From Sipunculus nudus (Eukaryota; Annelida; Sipuncula; Golfingiida; Sipunculidae): a DNA stretch of 64,000 nucleotides. This document shows positions 1-12,400 of the stretch, piece after piece (position 1 is the first letter of the stretch; each line of letters opens with the position of its first letter). The DNA lies in assembly GCA_026874595.1 (NCBI GenBank), contig CM049314.1:14750729-14814728 (forward strand), written 5' to 3'. A program made the translations under genes and the position numbers. Below the pieces are notes generated by a model. That model had not been told where the DNA came from and searched no databases. It saw only the letters and a program-made list of their open reading frames with translations.

Positions 1-712
1 TGACAAAACCTAAAAAAGGGGGCGTTCCAGGCAGCAAACAAATTGGTTTGAAACCTCTATGAAAAGCTGAAAAAGGGGACTCGAAACCCCTAGACACCCC
101 CTCCCCTACCCCCCCGGGATCCGCTTCTACATACAAGCATGTCCTCTGATCTAGTATTATCACAACTGTTAGATCTATCCACGGCGCGTCTGTCAAATGT
201 TGTCTGACGATGTTATCGACGTTTTTGTGCATTTTTTTACCTTTCGGGAGTTTGTACCTTTCTGAGCCTAGCTGCTTTTTGGCATTTCTTAACACTTTTT
301 TAAAATATAGATGGTCATCATTATATCACCGTATTAAATATATTAACCTGTCACCATGCCACATTATTTTCCTTGTTTTTACCAAGCAGTGAGCTCTTGC
401 TGACCCAGAGTGTGCTGATTCATTTCTAGATGACATGGGCTTATCCTGGAATCTCTTTTGTTATTTATAAATATATACAGTCAAACCTCTATAATGTGGG
501 CACCCTTGGGACTGTGGCAAACTACCCACTATTTGGAGGTGCCCACTATATGGAGGTAGTAGCTGTCAATTTCAGTGCTACCGCCTACTTTGAATTATTA
601 CTATAGTTGCTCCTGTTTTAGAAGTACTTAATTAAATTGATGTTTGTACTTCCTCACTGTTGTCTCACTGTAATTGTTATATATAAATATACAGAGGTAT
701 GAATAGCCATGC

Positions 713-994
713 TGGTTCATAGTTTATAGATGAAAATTGTATACAAAGAAAATTCGGTTCACTAACGGTGGCAATCGAACCCACGATCTTCCGATTTTCG
801 GTCGGTGGCCTTTCCACTTGGCTACGCTAGATTCCCTTCCCCTCTGTGTATTTGCACACTTTTATGAACCGGCGAAGTGGCGTCATGATAGTGACGTCAT
901 AGTCTTACCCACTACATGTGTCGGCAAGGTGACTTTGCATGCAGCAGGGAGACAAATGGCCTAATATACTGTTCTGCATATATTATATATAGAT
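713..994 (-). mobile_element. Retroposon insertion with tRNA-like sequence
   Basis: A perfect 16-base direct repeat, GTATGAATAGCCATGC, flanks the segment (697-712 and 995-1010), as expected for a target-site duplication. On the minus strand it has a B-box-like GGTTCGATTGCC (about 771-782) and an A-box-like TAGCCAAGTGG (814-824), as in a tRNA(Ser)-like SINE. The tRNA-like part lies inside rather than at one end, which is atypical. Confidence 0.65.
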
Positions 995-2452
995 GTATGA
1001 ATAGCCATGCAAAATTTTCTCTTAGACAAGCCACTCGAAAAAAAAAAATTCATTAGGTACACTTTTAGGGCTATGCTCAACCTTTATATTTCATTTTTGG
1101 ATTGATATTTTATAAGACGACAACAACAGTGAATGTGCACGGGATCCTTGGGAATGACCAGTGTTTGGTGTTGATCATTAACTGCAACTGCTAAGTAAAC
1201 ATTGTACTGGGCCAGGGGGACCTAACCCCTCATCTATTACCTCATCTCACAGTACCAAAGTAATAGTTTCTTTGTTTCAATGGTAAGAGAAAGTCTAGTG
1301 ACTGTCAGATCAGGAGTAAGCTTATTAGTACAAATATTACAAATAGTGGTACCTTCACTACTGGCCATAAGCAATCAAAGGAATAGCCAGTCTGGGCTGA
1401 GGTCAGACTGGAGCCTGAGCAGGCAAAATAAGGTAGTCTAATTAGTATGCCAGTATCCCATGCCTAGCCTAGAGTCAAGAAGGCTATTATTATGATTGTG
1501 CAATCGGAGAGTAATACACCTCTGACTTTGTTTATCTGTTTAATCATTAATAGTTGGAATATAAATTTTTCATAATTAACGGTTATTCTGATTGCTATTA
1601 ATTAAAAGTTCATAATAAATGAAGCTTTGAGGGTTTAAATTTGAAGATACTTCAATTTAAAAAAATCAATGAAAATCAAAGTGCTCACTTTACAGAATAT
1701 AGAGGTGCCCACATCAGCTAAACTTAATAAAGGGGAGAAGAAAAATGGGACTGCCCAAAATATATACATGCAGGTTTTGAAATATTTAAATGTATTTAAT
1801 GATATTTTCTGTACATTTACAATATAAACAAAAAAGCCTGAAAAACACAAATGACCCTTATATTTATCTAGATAGCGGATGGTTCTACCGTATCTGTTCA
1901 ATAACTTTATAAATAACTTCAACCTCAGGCATATCTATCTTATTCAAAGTGATAAGCCAAATTTTGAAAACACATATGGTCTTTGTACGTTGAAAACTAA
2001 AGTGATGAATGTGTGTTTAGTTCTGATACACAGGCATCTTACATACCCTCAGTATGCCCACTTGAATTCCGGACATATTTCAGGTATCATCGAAGTCGTA
2101 TCAACCACTGCATGTATAAAACAACAGATGTTCGAAGTTTTTATTCTCTGCAAGTACTGGAGGAGGATTGTTCTGTAAAAAAAAACAGTCCTTCTTCATT
2201 TCCAGTATTGTTATTTACAAACTGTTCATAATGTCTTTATGTCTTATTACCAATGCATGTATGAGATATTGCTTTTTGTTGTGTAATATTAATATTAATT
2301 TATTTTACATAACATTACGCCTGATAATTCAGACAACTTTCTTTGTGTTTTTGTTCTAATCGGGAATACTGCATGTTTTTCCCTTACATGGAAAACAATA
2401 ATAAAATAAAATAAAAATTATCAGATTATTAGTATGTATACTATATAGAACG

Positions 2453-2456
<4 letters not shown>

Positions 2457-2505
<49 letters not shown>
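2457..2505. repeat. TA microsatellite
   Basis: An uninterrupted AT dinucleotide run of 49 bases. Confidence 0.9.
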
Positions 2506-2506
<1 letters not shown>

Positions 2507-2838
2507 GTATATTATATATTTAAAAGATATGTGTCATTGCCAGTTCGTTGTTTGAAACAAATTATTTTATATATTTTTGGAATTACATTTGTTAACACTT
2601 AGCATAACAATTAAATGAATGTGATCTATATAATATTAGGGCGATCTGGGATGCTGGTCAGGGGGAAATTATTGGAGAAGTGTAGGCAATCCATCACAGG
2701 TGAAACGCTACTTCCATTTTCCAATGAAAACCTCTCGGCGATAAAAACAGGTGGTCCGGAGCGGCAAATCAAACATTATAACGTGGACTCGCTTACAGTT
2801 TGAGTTTGACTTAACGATAATCGAAGCAACTTGAAACC

Positions 2839-2900
2839 GACGTCAGCAGGGTTAAACACCGACCCCTATATATAAACCATCCACGGTTAACTAGAATTCA
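2839..2900 (+). promoter_or_regulatory. Probable core promoter with TATA box
   Basis: A strong TATA element (TATATATAAA) lies at 2867-2876. A GACGTC palindrome, like the core of a CRE/ATF site, is at 2839-2844. Initiation would be expected about 25-35 bases after the TATA box, near 2897-2905. A good splice donor at 2997 and an acceptor ending at 5077, just before the signal-peptide ATG, fit a short non-coding first exon starting here. No RNA evidence is available. Confidence 0.5.
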
Positions 2901-2996
2901 TCTTCTTGGGGAGACACGGAGAGTGACAACGGATCCGGCTTCTTTTCTAACGAATGCGTGAGCCAGAAGGAATAATTCTGATTAGACGCTAATTAC
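2900..2996 (+). other. Putative non-coding exon 1 (5'UTR)
   Basis: The start is estimated from the TATA box; the end is set by a consensus donor (GTGAGT) at 2997. It would join the acceptor CTTAG at 5073-5077, giving a 5'UTR of about 130 bases, and the first ATG of the joined exon 2 would then be the signal-peptide ATG at 5108. It is inferred from splice signals only. Confidence 0.4.
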
Positions 2997-3002
2997 GTGA
3001 GT

Positions 3003-5077
3003 ATGGTATTATATATATATATATATATATTTTTTTCAACACAAGTATCAACAAGAAGTTCAGTTTGCTACTATGTCTTAACAGTTCTAATTCAGTTGAA
3101 ATTAATGAATTTTGTCTCCCTGTCTTACGACAGAATCGATTATTCTGTTCAATGGAACTGCACGTCAAAATCGAGGTTGCGAAAGTATGAGAAGGGGAAA
3201 GACATTTGTCGGATATTTTGGTTTTGGCCAGATGCCGGAGACGGTTTTAAAATGTTTTGTTCAAAGCGGATCGGTCAAACCGTATTGTGCGTTCACAAGG
3301 CATGAGGTATACCTTTTAAAAGCTACAGGCCTGTAACGCAAACAAATCTTAAATTGTTTTCATTTCATTGTCTTTTTCATCGCCTCTAGGGTGGAGAGTG
3401 AGTTATGACCAAAGCGGTTCAGACCACGGTATTCGGTGTTTAGGGTTAGGACATGCAACAACCCTTACATATTATGCATGATACAATTGTGTTGACTTGC
3501 TTGGGACATAAATAATAAGTAGATGTTCAGTATGAGACAATTGTGTTGACTAACTTTGGACATAAATAATAAGTTAATGTTCAGTATGTGTGAAAAAATT
3601 TGCAAAAAGAAAACCAGTTAATTGTTACCTCCATCGGCTATTGTTTACAGCCTGGTAATTGCTGGGAATGCTTTGCAGAGTCTATTCTTAAAGAAAGACA
3701 TGGAAATCTGTAGGGGGGGGGGACCTTCAACTATTGCGTGTTTTTATGTAATTTTCATAGATTCCATTGCTGATTTGTATGATTTGTCTCATTTTGGTTT
3801 GTGTTTAATTAGAGGGAAACTCTCCCCCACAGGTATTCGGACTCCATTCCTGAATGGAGGCTGAATTGTCGGGCTAACATTTCACATGCGGAACATTGTA
3901 ACAACATGCTGACACAAGCATTCGCGCTTGGGCTGTCATCTAGTTACTGCTTGAAAACTAGGTCTATACCGGTTTTGAATGTGAATTGAGCACTTTAGCT
4001 GAGCAAATCATTCGATATGCATTTGAAACGGTTTGAAACCACCGCCTGAACTGGATTCAAAACGTTTTGGCCCAATCAGTCTGACAACGCTTTGGATTGC
4101 CGTGTGAATGCTCAATTCGCATTCAAACCGTTTGAAACCGGTTTGATCTGCCGTGTGAAAGAGGTATTAGAACACGTAGGGCGTTACCAGGGTATTACCA
4201 GGGTATACGCTTTTACCGCTGCTCCGTGTAACAAAATTTTCCGGGTTTCACCATGCACCAGGGCTGGCACAGAGAAAAGTAATTAGACAAACGAGAACGT
4301 GGTTTCGTATTGTATATCCAACTCCAAGTGTCTAATCCGCGACATTCCGATCTCGTTGGTTTGAAGCATAATGCATACCACGCACTTTGATTACAATTCT
4401 CGACCCTATGCAAGTCCTGGCGTAGAAACCCCTCAACACTTGGTGTACAGAGCAGCGATTAAGGAGGGGGGGGGGGATCTGGAGCGATAACCGCTGTGTA
4501 AGGAGTGTGTATAAGGCGCGTTACTTTATGTGACCAGAGGGCTGGCGTAAGTCTCTTACTACGAAGAGGATATCCCATAGAAACCTTGTTCCTAATGCCC
4601 GTCGATGGAAAATAGTAGTTTTAATCATAGTATCTAGCGGACTTGTGAAGACATGACCTGATTTACATTTAACCGGTAAAAAAATATATACAAGCTTTTA
4701 GAGTCTGCCGATGTGCTGGAGACTTGAAATCAATACATAAGATATTTAAAAAAATCAATATGTGGCTTTCGAAACTATCAAATTATAGTAGAAAAAAAAA
4801 TATTAGCAGCTAGAGTGTGCCGATGTGTTATGGCAGAGTATTCCTTATGTCAGTTAGTTTGAATATTTTATGACAATTTTTAATAATAAAGATATGAATC
4901 ATATGCAACTAAAATAAAACTTCCATACCGGTTTGTATAATTTATGTAAACTCCATAGCAGTGATGCTTACTCTGGGAAATAATTATTAGAGTGATGAAA
5001 ACATATATTATACAAAAATTCATTTAATTCTATATTGTTTTATTCTATATTCTATATACTCTTTTATTCTACCTTAG
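3003..5077 (+). other. Probable first intron / upstream region
   Basis: It contains a short TA run (about 3007-3030), and an inverted-repeat segment at about 3969-4145 in which GAATGTGAATTGAGCA is answered by TGCTCAATTCGCATTC. No coding exon is supported. Confidence 0.5.
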
Positions 5078-5107
5078 GTAGAGACAAGTTGGAACGGACC
5101 GTTGAGA
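5078..5107 (+). other. 5'UTR part of exon 2
   Basis: This is the untranslated 30 bases between the proposed acceptor (AG at 5076-5077) and the start codon at 5108. If transcription instead began nearer, the leader would extend upstream without a splice. Confidence 0.45.
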
Positions 5108-5183
5108 ATGACGACACCACGACTGGCCCTGCTAGCTGCCGTGCTAGTAGCGGCTATAACCCACGCGGACACGGCAAGCTCGT
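5108..5183 (+). CDS. Coding exon 1: signal peptide
   Basis: The 25 complete codons start with [17 protein letters not shown], a short basic n-region and a hydrophobic core, followed by THADTASS. Signal peptidase cleavage after Ala20 (THA) is plausible. The exon ends in phase 1 at a GTAAGT donor (5184). Joined to the exon at 10698 it reads ...DTASSLKKLILY, which leads straight into crystallin domain A. This ATG was chosen because it is the only one giving a signal peptide in frame with the rest. Confidence 0.85.
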
Positions 5184-7334
5184 GTAAGTACATACACTCA
5201 TTCTATCATTCTAAAGGTGGCATTCGATATGTGCGTATGTAGTACGTATACGTTACGTATGTGTATGCAGCTTTGAATCGCACCCATTATATTCAATCAG
5301 AGTTTTTCCATATATACGAATGTGTATATACGTAGGCGTTTGCAGTACGTATCGAACGCTCAGGGTAGCGACTGAAAACGCAAACGCATGGTAACGGATG
5401 GGGAAATTCAAAAGAATGACGTCAGTGATAGGGTATTCCCCTGGCAGATGTCTTCTCTACTCCTGCAGCTCTATACTATATAAGCCCGTACTGCATACGC
5501 TTACGTACTAATTGAAAGAGGCGTCAGTAATTTTTGCTGCATTTCGCATACGAACCTGACCATTAAACTTGTATAAAACAGTGCCTAAAGCGACATCTTG
5601 TGACTGAACAGTTCTCTGTCGAAGCTTAAAACCCAATTCTAGATGGCTTCCCTATGGGTCGATTTCTCAAAATGTATGAGGTATGTATCAGGTCTGTGCG
5701 CGAAATTTTTTTCACGATATTATAACGACAAACATGTTAAAAGTTTGCCAGATTTAACTTTGCTTAGTCGAAAAAGAAAAAAATAAGTTTTGCCAGTGTA
5801 AAAAGCTGTCAAAGAAAAACAGGTTTTACCAGTATTTGATCTCGCTGTGACAGCATTCCACACTCTTTAGATCAACATTAAAAATAATGGAAAATACTGG
5901 AAAAAAATTGACCGATAGTACAGTCAGTCTGCACCATACATTGGTCCATTCTACAAGAACGGGAACGCCCGAATCCACTGATCATGAATTGAAATAAAAA
6001 AAACACTGTTTTCATAAGCTAATGTTCTCATTGCATTGAAAGAAAATCCTTTCATTATTTCCTGGAACAAGCTTGATTTTACATGTAAACGCAGAGTTCA
6101 AGGACACGTATTACTCCCGAACCGAGTCTTGTGTTTATTCTTGTGAATTCAGTCATTTTTGCGTTTAATCACCCTTTTTTATCGTCATATACAAAAATTA
6201 ATATTACACTTCATGCATCAATACTTTTTATATACCTTATCCCGTTAAAAAAACGGTTAACATGTATTTTGCTTCATCTGACGACTTATGTTATATGATA
6301 ACTAGTTGCTGTTTAATATCGAAAAAAAACTTGTGATTTCAAAAGTATTTCCAATAATTACGTCTTTAGAAAGCCAAAATGGGTCATCATTAATATGTGG
6401 CAGAGTATAGTATAAAGTATAGAGAATATACATATAAATGCTGTGGTGTCGATCAAATCAAACACTCTAGGTGTACATATTGACAGCTCACTGTCTTCGC
6501 GTACTCATATTACGCATGTAAATAACCGGTGCAGTAAGTTATTAGGCCATTTACGGATATCTCAACAATATCTGTACCTTAGATGTAAAGTATTATTTTA
6601 CAATTCATACATATTACCGTCTATCTCTTAATATATAAACATGTGGGGGCAGGCATGTACCTCTTACATTACCAGTCTCTCTTGTATCATAATACTGGCT
6701 GCACGTATTGTTCTCGGTTTTCCTATTTAGAGACCAGTACTACTGCCCTGTTTTGTGCATTGAAATGGCTAAACTTTGAGAATACAGTCCAATACCACAC
6801 ATGTACTATAATGTTTAAGGTGTTTGACTCGCGCCTGAGTATATGGTTAGCCCTTTTCCTATAAACCTATCTCTTGATATTCCTTACGGTTTAATTCCCA
6901 TGTAGTACTGGCTCTGCCTTTTGATCACATTGAGACATGCGGCGGTCATTTAATTTCAAGGGTGTGAGTATGTGGAATAACTTCCAGAACCGGTGAAAGC
7001 TTCAGTGGGACTACACTTTGTTAAACGGGCACTTTAGCAGTATTTCAGACTCAGACTGGTCATAATGTTTCATCATAGATTATTTTATGCACTATGCTTC
7101 ATGCCATGTACTATAATTATCTTGAAATTTACTTAATTTTATCATACACCTTAAAATTTATCATGTTTTTAGACAGTCGATAGTTATTCTTTATTTCGTT
7201 TGAAAAGTAGCTTGTAATTTACAAATTAAATTGCTTATGTATGTACAAACAGTCATGCTATTTGAAATCTTTCTCGAGGGCCCAAAATGATATAGTGCCT
7301 TGGCACTATTTGGGTTTGTATAACATCCTCGTAA

Positions 7335-7380
<46 letters not shown>

Positions 7381-9371
7381 ATATATACCTTTATATATAA
7401 AATACCTGCAAATGTATGGAAAATATATGGATATAGTCTGCTGACATTCTCGTCACACTTGTTCACCTTGGCCACGGTAATCAGACCAATAATCTAAAAT
7501 CCTGTATTAATTAAGCTCCCGTGAATATACTCATATCAGTTCACGAGAAAACACGCTCGTCATATCCACCAAGGAGGTGAGGATTTTTCACTTGTCTGTC
7601 TGTATATTAATTGGTGTATTGTTAATGTCGTGTATGTCATGGAACGGTCCATGGCGTCAATCAAAACTGAAACCAAGTACGAGTATCGATAGTTGGAAAA
7701 TTGAGTACCCAAACCAGTGTATAAAACCGTACATATAATGGATAGTAAAAACTCCGCAGAGACCTTTGCCATTGAAAAAGATGTAATGTTTATATTTGTA
7801 GATTTTGATATTCTACACTATATTTAAACAAAGTAAAATATATCTTTTACACAACATCAGTGAAAATATGCATGTTTTTTTTAGGGGAACTTCACATGAT
7901 TGAGATAAAGAACCCATAAAGATATGAATTTCACGAGAACACTCCCCTTCCCGTTTCTGGTAAATTATCCCATATTAATTATACACACTTTATATAGCAA
8001 ACACCGCAGCTTAGAAATAACCTCAAAGGGTACTTGAGAGACCCTGCATTAAAGTAATATTTTAGAATACAGTGATACTGCCTGAAATATGTTTGTCCGT
8101 GTACTGTACGCAAAACGTCACAATAAGTCACTCGAATAATTAAAATCATAATAACTATATTTTAGTGTACATAAACTTTTTTCTGTGTGTCTGTATATGA
8201 TACTTTACTAAAAAAAAAAAGAGACACCTATCAAAAAGCAAAGAATATTTCGATACAACATGACTTCTTCATGATATTTTTATGTCCATACCATGCGTAG
8301 TAAAAACGGGTATGACTGGGTTTGTAATAAAATGAAATATTCATTAGATAATAAGTGACTCCGGCTCATCCTGAAAACCATATCAGTTTCACTCTTTGAA
8401 CACGGTTCCAAATAATCAATTCTGAAGCACAAAGCAGGGGCAGTATATACAATAAGTAAAACGAAGAAGAATCGATCCGCACAGGTGTAGACAACGTGCG
8501 CCGTGATTCCGGGTAAAGATCAGAAAGTCCTCCCGCCTCTCTCCTGACAACATTAACAGGTGTTAATGCTTTTGTCAATCATCGTTCAAAGCCCCGTTTG
8601 TTTTCGGTCGACCATGCATTATATTGGGCTATTCATCGGTCCCTTCCTCCCCTCAGATACCGATACACGACAGATGTGTTTGCTTCAGATCAATCAGGTC
8701 ATCAACATCTCGAAACCTTTTGGAAATCAATGAACACATGTTGTTGCACTATTCTGGGCCCGTCCTTGGGTTTAACCTCTGGATATATATTCTTCAAAGT
8801 GATACTTCTGGAACGACTTCTGACAAGTAACCAGGGTTCAAACTTGATAATTGGCTTTATGAATCACGAGAGTGATTTGTCCATTATGATGCTATTTAGT
8901 ATGTTTCAATCACCTCTGCTAGAGAATAGTAATAATTGTTTTATTAATCTAAGAGAACTAACTACACGTGAACCAACCCAACATTCTTCCAATAGCTTAA
9001 GTTATACGGTATTCTTTGTAATTCGTATTACCGGGGTTTACTTACTTTCGAGATGCTTGAGTTATCGTGGTACTCGTTTTATCGTGGTACTCGTTTTATC
9101 GGGGTACTGGTATTACCCCATGTAAGGCTTTCAGGTATCCCCTGCTCCATTTCAGAGTACCCCTGGGGGGTAAAGGTAATATCAGGATACTCCCGCACTG
9201 TTCAGATTATCATCTCGCTGATTTTACCAAATGATAAATTCTTATCTTTAAACTCATGATGCATTATTTAAATAAACCAGGTGAATGATACGAGATTTAA
9301 AAGCTGTAATCAATGTATGAAAATAAAAATTCTCTCAAGTTTTTAATCAGATAGTTATATATATATTTATA

Positions 9372-9419
<48 letters not shown>

Positions 9420-12400
9420 CAAAACACATAACACATTTCCTGCAAAATAAGATAAACGAATATTCAACCTGATTTAAGAAATAAAAAAAGAAAGAACTTT
9501 TAAGAAATTTAAGCAAATAAACGAAACAACTGTTACGAGGGTATAATCTGAAATCCCGAAGATAAGTTAAATTCCATTTAAGTTACCGGGGGTAATCTGA
9601 AATCCCTACACCAGGGTACTCGTATTACAGAGTTTGACGTATAACGGGGATGGTCGTATTAAAGCCCGTGCACACCCACCGCTGCGCTGCAAAAAATGTG
9701 GGGTACATATAAATACAGCAGTGTCCACACCGAATGCCGCATAGCGCAGCGTCCGGTGTGAATGGTTCTTTATCGGGGTGGTCGTATTACCGGGCACGTC
9801 GTATAATCGGGGTGTTTGAATTGCTGGGATGGTCTTGTTAGCGGACCGGTGGTGTTACACTTTTAAAATGTGCGTACGCTCCGTGATAACCAAAAAGGTA
9901 CAACGTAAATATACCTGACGTTAGTGTTACTTGCGTTGCTATAATATAGACACATATTTAAGCTTTTATTTTCTCAGAGGTGAGAGAATAAGTAACATCC
10001 TACAGGGCAGCCCTTGCCAGATGGGTTGATATTTTATCATCTTGGCCCTAAACTCGATAATTCCTTGTGGCAGTCCGTGTCGGAATGGTTCATCTGCTAT
10101 GCTCAATTTAAACTGTGTCATAATCAGCTTAGAAAATCACTAAATTTCAGTCTCAAGATTGTATACAATGTTTTATGAAAAAAAAATTTGTAATAAAGTA
10201 CTAAAATTTCTATTAACGTATTTCTATACAAAAATTCTCGACTGTCGCAAGTCGGATGTCGGAAGGATACACCGTTAGTAAACAACCACAGGAGACAAAG
10301 TTGCGAATTGGTGATTTAAATATAGAAAACATGCACGTGAGTCGGAGTTTGAATAATTAAACTTGTAACAGAAATGACCCGTTTTTCCGTGTTTCGAAAT
10401 AAGATACGGTCTTGAATTAGATAAAACTATTTCGTCAACGTTGGACATAATATTAGGGGTTACCCGTTGCCGCATCTCACTGTTACTCATGAATGTTTTA
10501 TTAGATCCAGAGTGTCTACGTCTCTTTCTCTATTTTTAGCTGCAACCCGGAAAGTGAGCAGATCGCAGTTGCTGTCCTGGATAAGTTCCAGACCAGCCAT
10601 CTACTCCTACACGGGTCCTCGCTTCACAGCATCCTGAATTATCTGTATTTTTCTATATGTATATATGTTTATATAAGTAGATAAGTATTTATTTCAGTGA
10701 AGAAACTGATCCTTTATGACCGAGAAAACTTCAAAGGACGTGCGAAGACATTCATGGGTTCCTACTCTGACCTTAGGAGAGCTGGCTTCAACGACAAAGC
10801 CGAATCCGCCATCGTCTACGGTAACTTACACTCAAATTATTCTTTGTTTGCCAGAATACGTCATCATAGTCAATACCGTATGACATAATGTCGGAAGCAT
10901 TCTTGAGTGACAGCAGTCCTCAGATCACTGCACTGACTCCCGATTCCACAGTGTATTAACTTATATATACAAAGATTCCTCTACACATTTTAGCATTCCA
11001 ATGCATGGTCCCATCTACCTCTCATTGTAATTTTTCATTAATGACAGCTGCTACCTGTGATTTTCTCAGCAACATTTTTAAAACGTATAACAGGTCCATT
11101 CATAATCTGTTGGCAGTAGAGCTTTCTAGGCAAGCTTCCCTCAACATTGGAATACACTCCCGCCAGCCAAAAGCAAGTTCTGCTAATATTTAGTGAATCA
11201 TAACACCATTGCATTAATGCATATGGAATTACATACACGCTTAGATGTGCATTATTTTTAGGTGCCCCCTGGGAAACGTATGAACACATTAATTACAAAG
11301 GTGTAAAAAGGACCCTCGCAGTTGGTCGTCATGCTCACCTGAAGAAGGAAGGGTTCGTTAACAAGATCTCATCTCTGAAGCCATCTTCCGCGTCTTCTGT
11401 ACCAAGTAAGTTTCAATACTTCAACACAGTTATCTCTTGTATTTGTCCCATATATAATGTCATCCAGATTCGTTTAATTAGACAGTCCTGGTTTAGACCG
11501 ATCATCTGGTACGCCAGGTGTTACTGACTTGCTTACTATACTAAATGTCCATTTTAAATATCAAATGTATTCACATCAATTAGTCTAACTGCAAGACAAA
11601 GAACGGATTGCAAACTCTATGGATTATACTGTTCAATGCCTCTATACCACAGACTAGCCAGGAAATGCAATAGTGACAAAAAGGGGAAAGGTCAATATAT
11701 AGTATTATACCAATTAAAAGTTACCTATCAGTGTAAATTATTTGACATTTGCTTTAAATGATAAAGCATTTATGACAAAAAAATGAAAGGGAAAAGATCA
11801 TTCATATTAAAGATATTTTCTTTTTCCTATACAGAAGGTTTTAGTTTAAATCTTACAGGAAATGTCGCGTTTCTGTCCCTCATTTCCCCATTATAGGAAT
11901 TGGTGCTTAATTGTACATATGTGAACAAGTGGTTACACTGAATCACTCTGACAAGGATTTTAAAAACATAATAAAAAATTATCTAGAACACCTGTGTCTG
12001 CTAATAAGTTAAATAATTACATGTATTTGAGCCTCGTTGAAGTAGATACACCTAAATAATTGTTTCCTAGCACAGATGTTAAGAGCTAGCTTCATGATAG
12101 CAGTGCGTGGTGTTCAAATTCAGGACTAGTATTTCTCGTGCAATCTGAATTATCTGAATTTATCTGTATGTATATATGTATATATAAGTAGATAAGTATA
12201 TTATTTTTAGCGAAGAAGCTGATCCTTTATGACCGAGAAAACTTCAAAGGACATGCGAAGGCATTCATGGGTTCCTACTCTGACCTTAGGAGAGCTGGCT
12301 TCAACGACAAGGCCGAATCTGCCATCGTTTACGGTAACTAACACCCAAATTGTTCTTTGTTTGCCAGAATACGTCATCATAGTCAATACCTTATGACATA

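Larger units (their letters stand above)
1..2838. other. Upstream DNA, no gene found
   Basis: I see no coding gene. It holds short GC-poor stretches, a retroposon-like insertion (713-994), a 49-bp TA run (2457-2505), and a motif CCTCTATAATGTGGGCACC near 488 whose approximate inverse recurs near 1697, possibly parts of an old Tc/pogo-like element. Confidence 0.6.
5184..10697 (+). other. First coding intron (5.5 kb)
   Basis: No supported exon lies in it. It contains a degraded LINE 3' end (about 6430-7020), a TA run (7339-7378), a second TA run (9375-9416), a field of repeated GGGGTACTCG-like words (9000-9170), and a small inverted-repeat element (about 9660-9765). The A-D duplication unit starts just before its end: similarity to the intron before domain C begins at about 10627. 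Confidence 0.7.

Noticed and set aside
5460-5490. A second TATA-like site (CTATATAAGC)
   Set aside because: It lies downstream of the signal-peptide exon, so it cannot drive the full coding region.
8598-9125. A 175-codon open frame in the first coding intron
   Set aside because: It has no recognisable domain, runs into a stretch of repeated GTACTCG words, and has no splice link to the gene.
10540-10640. A possible extra exon after TTTTTAG before domain A (CTGCAACCCGGAAAGTG)
   Set aside because: It gives no conserved peptide or matching phase 1-1 exon, and exon 1 joins 10698 cleanly without it.
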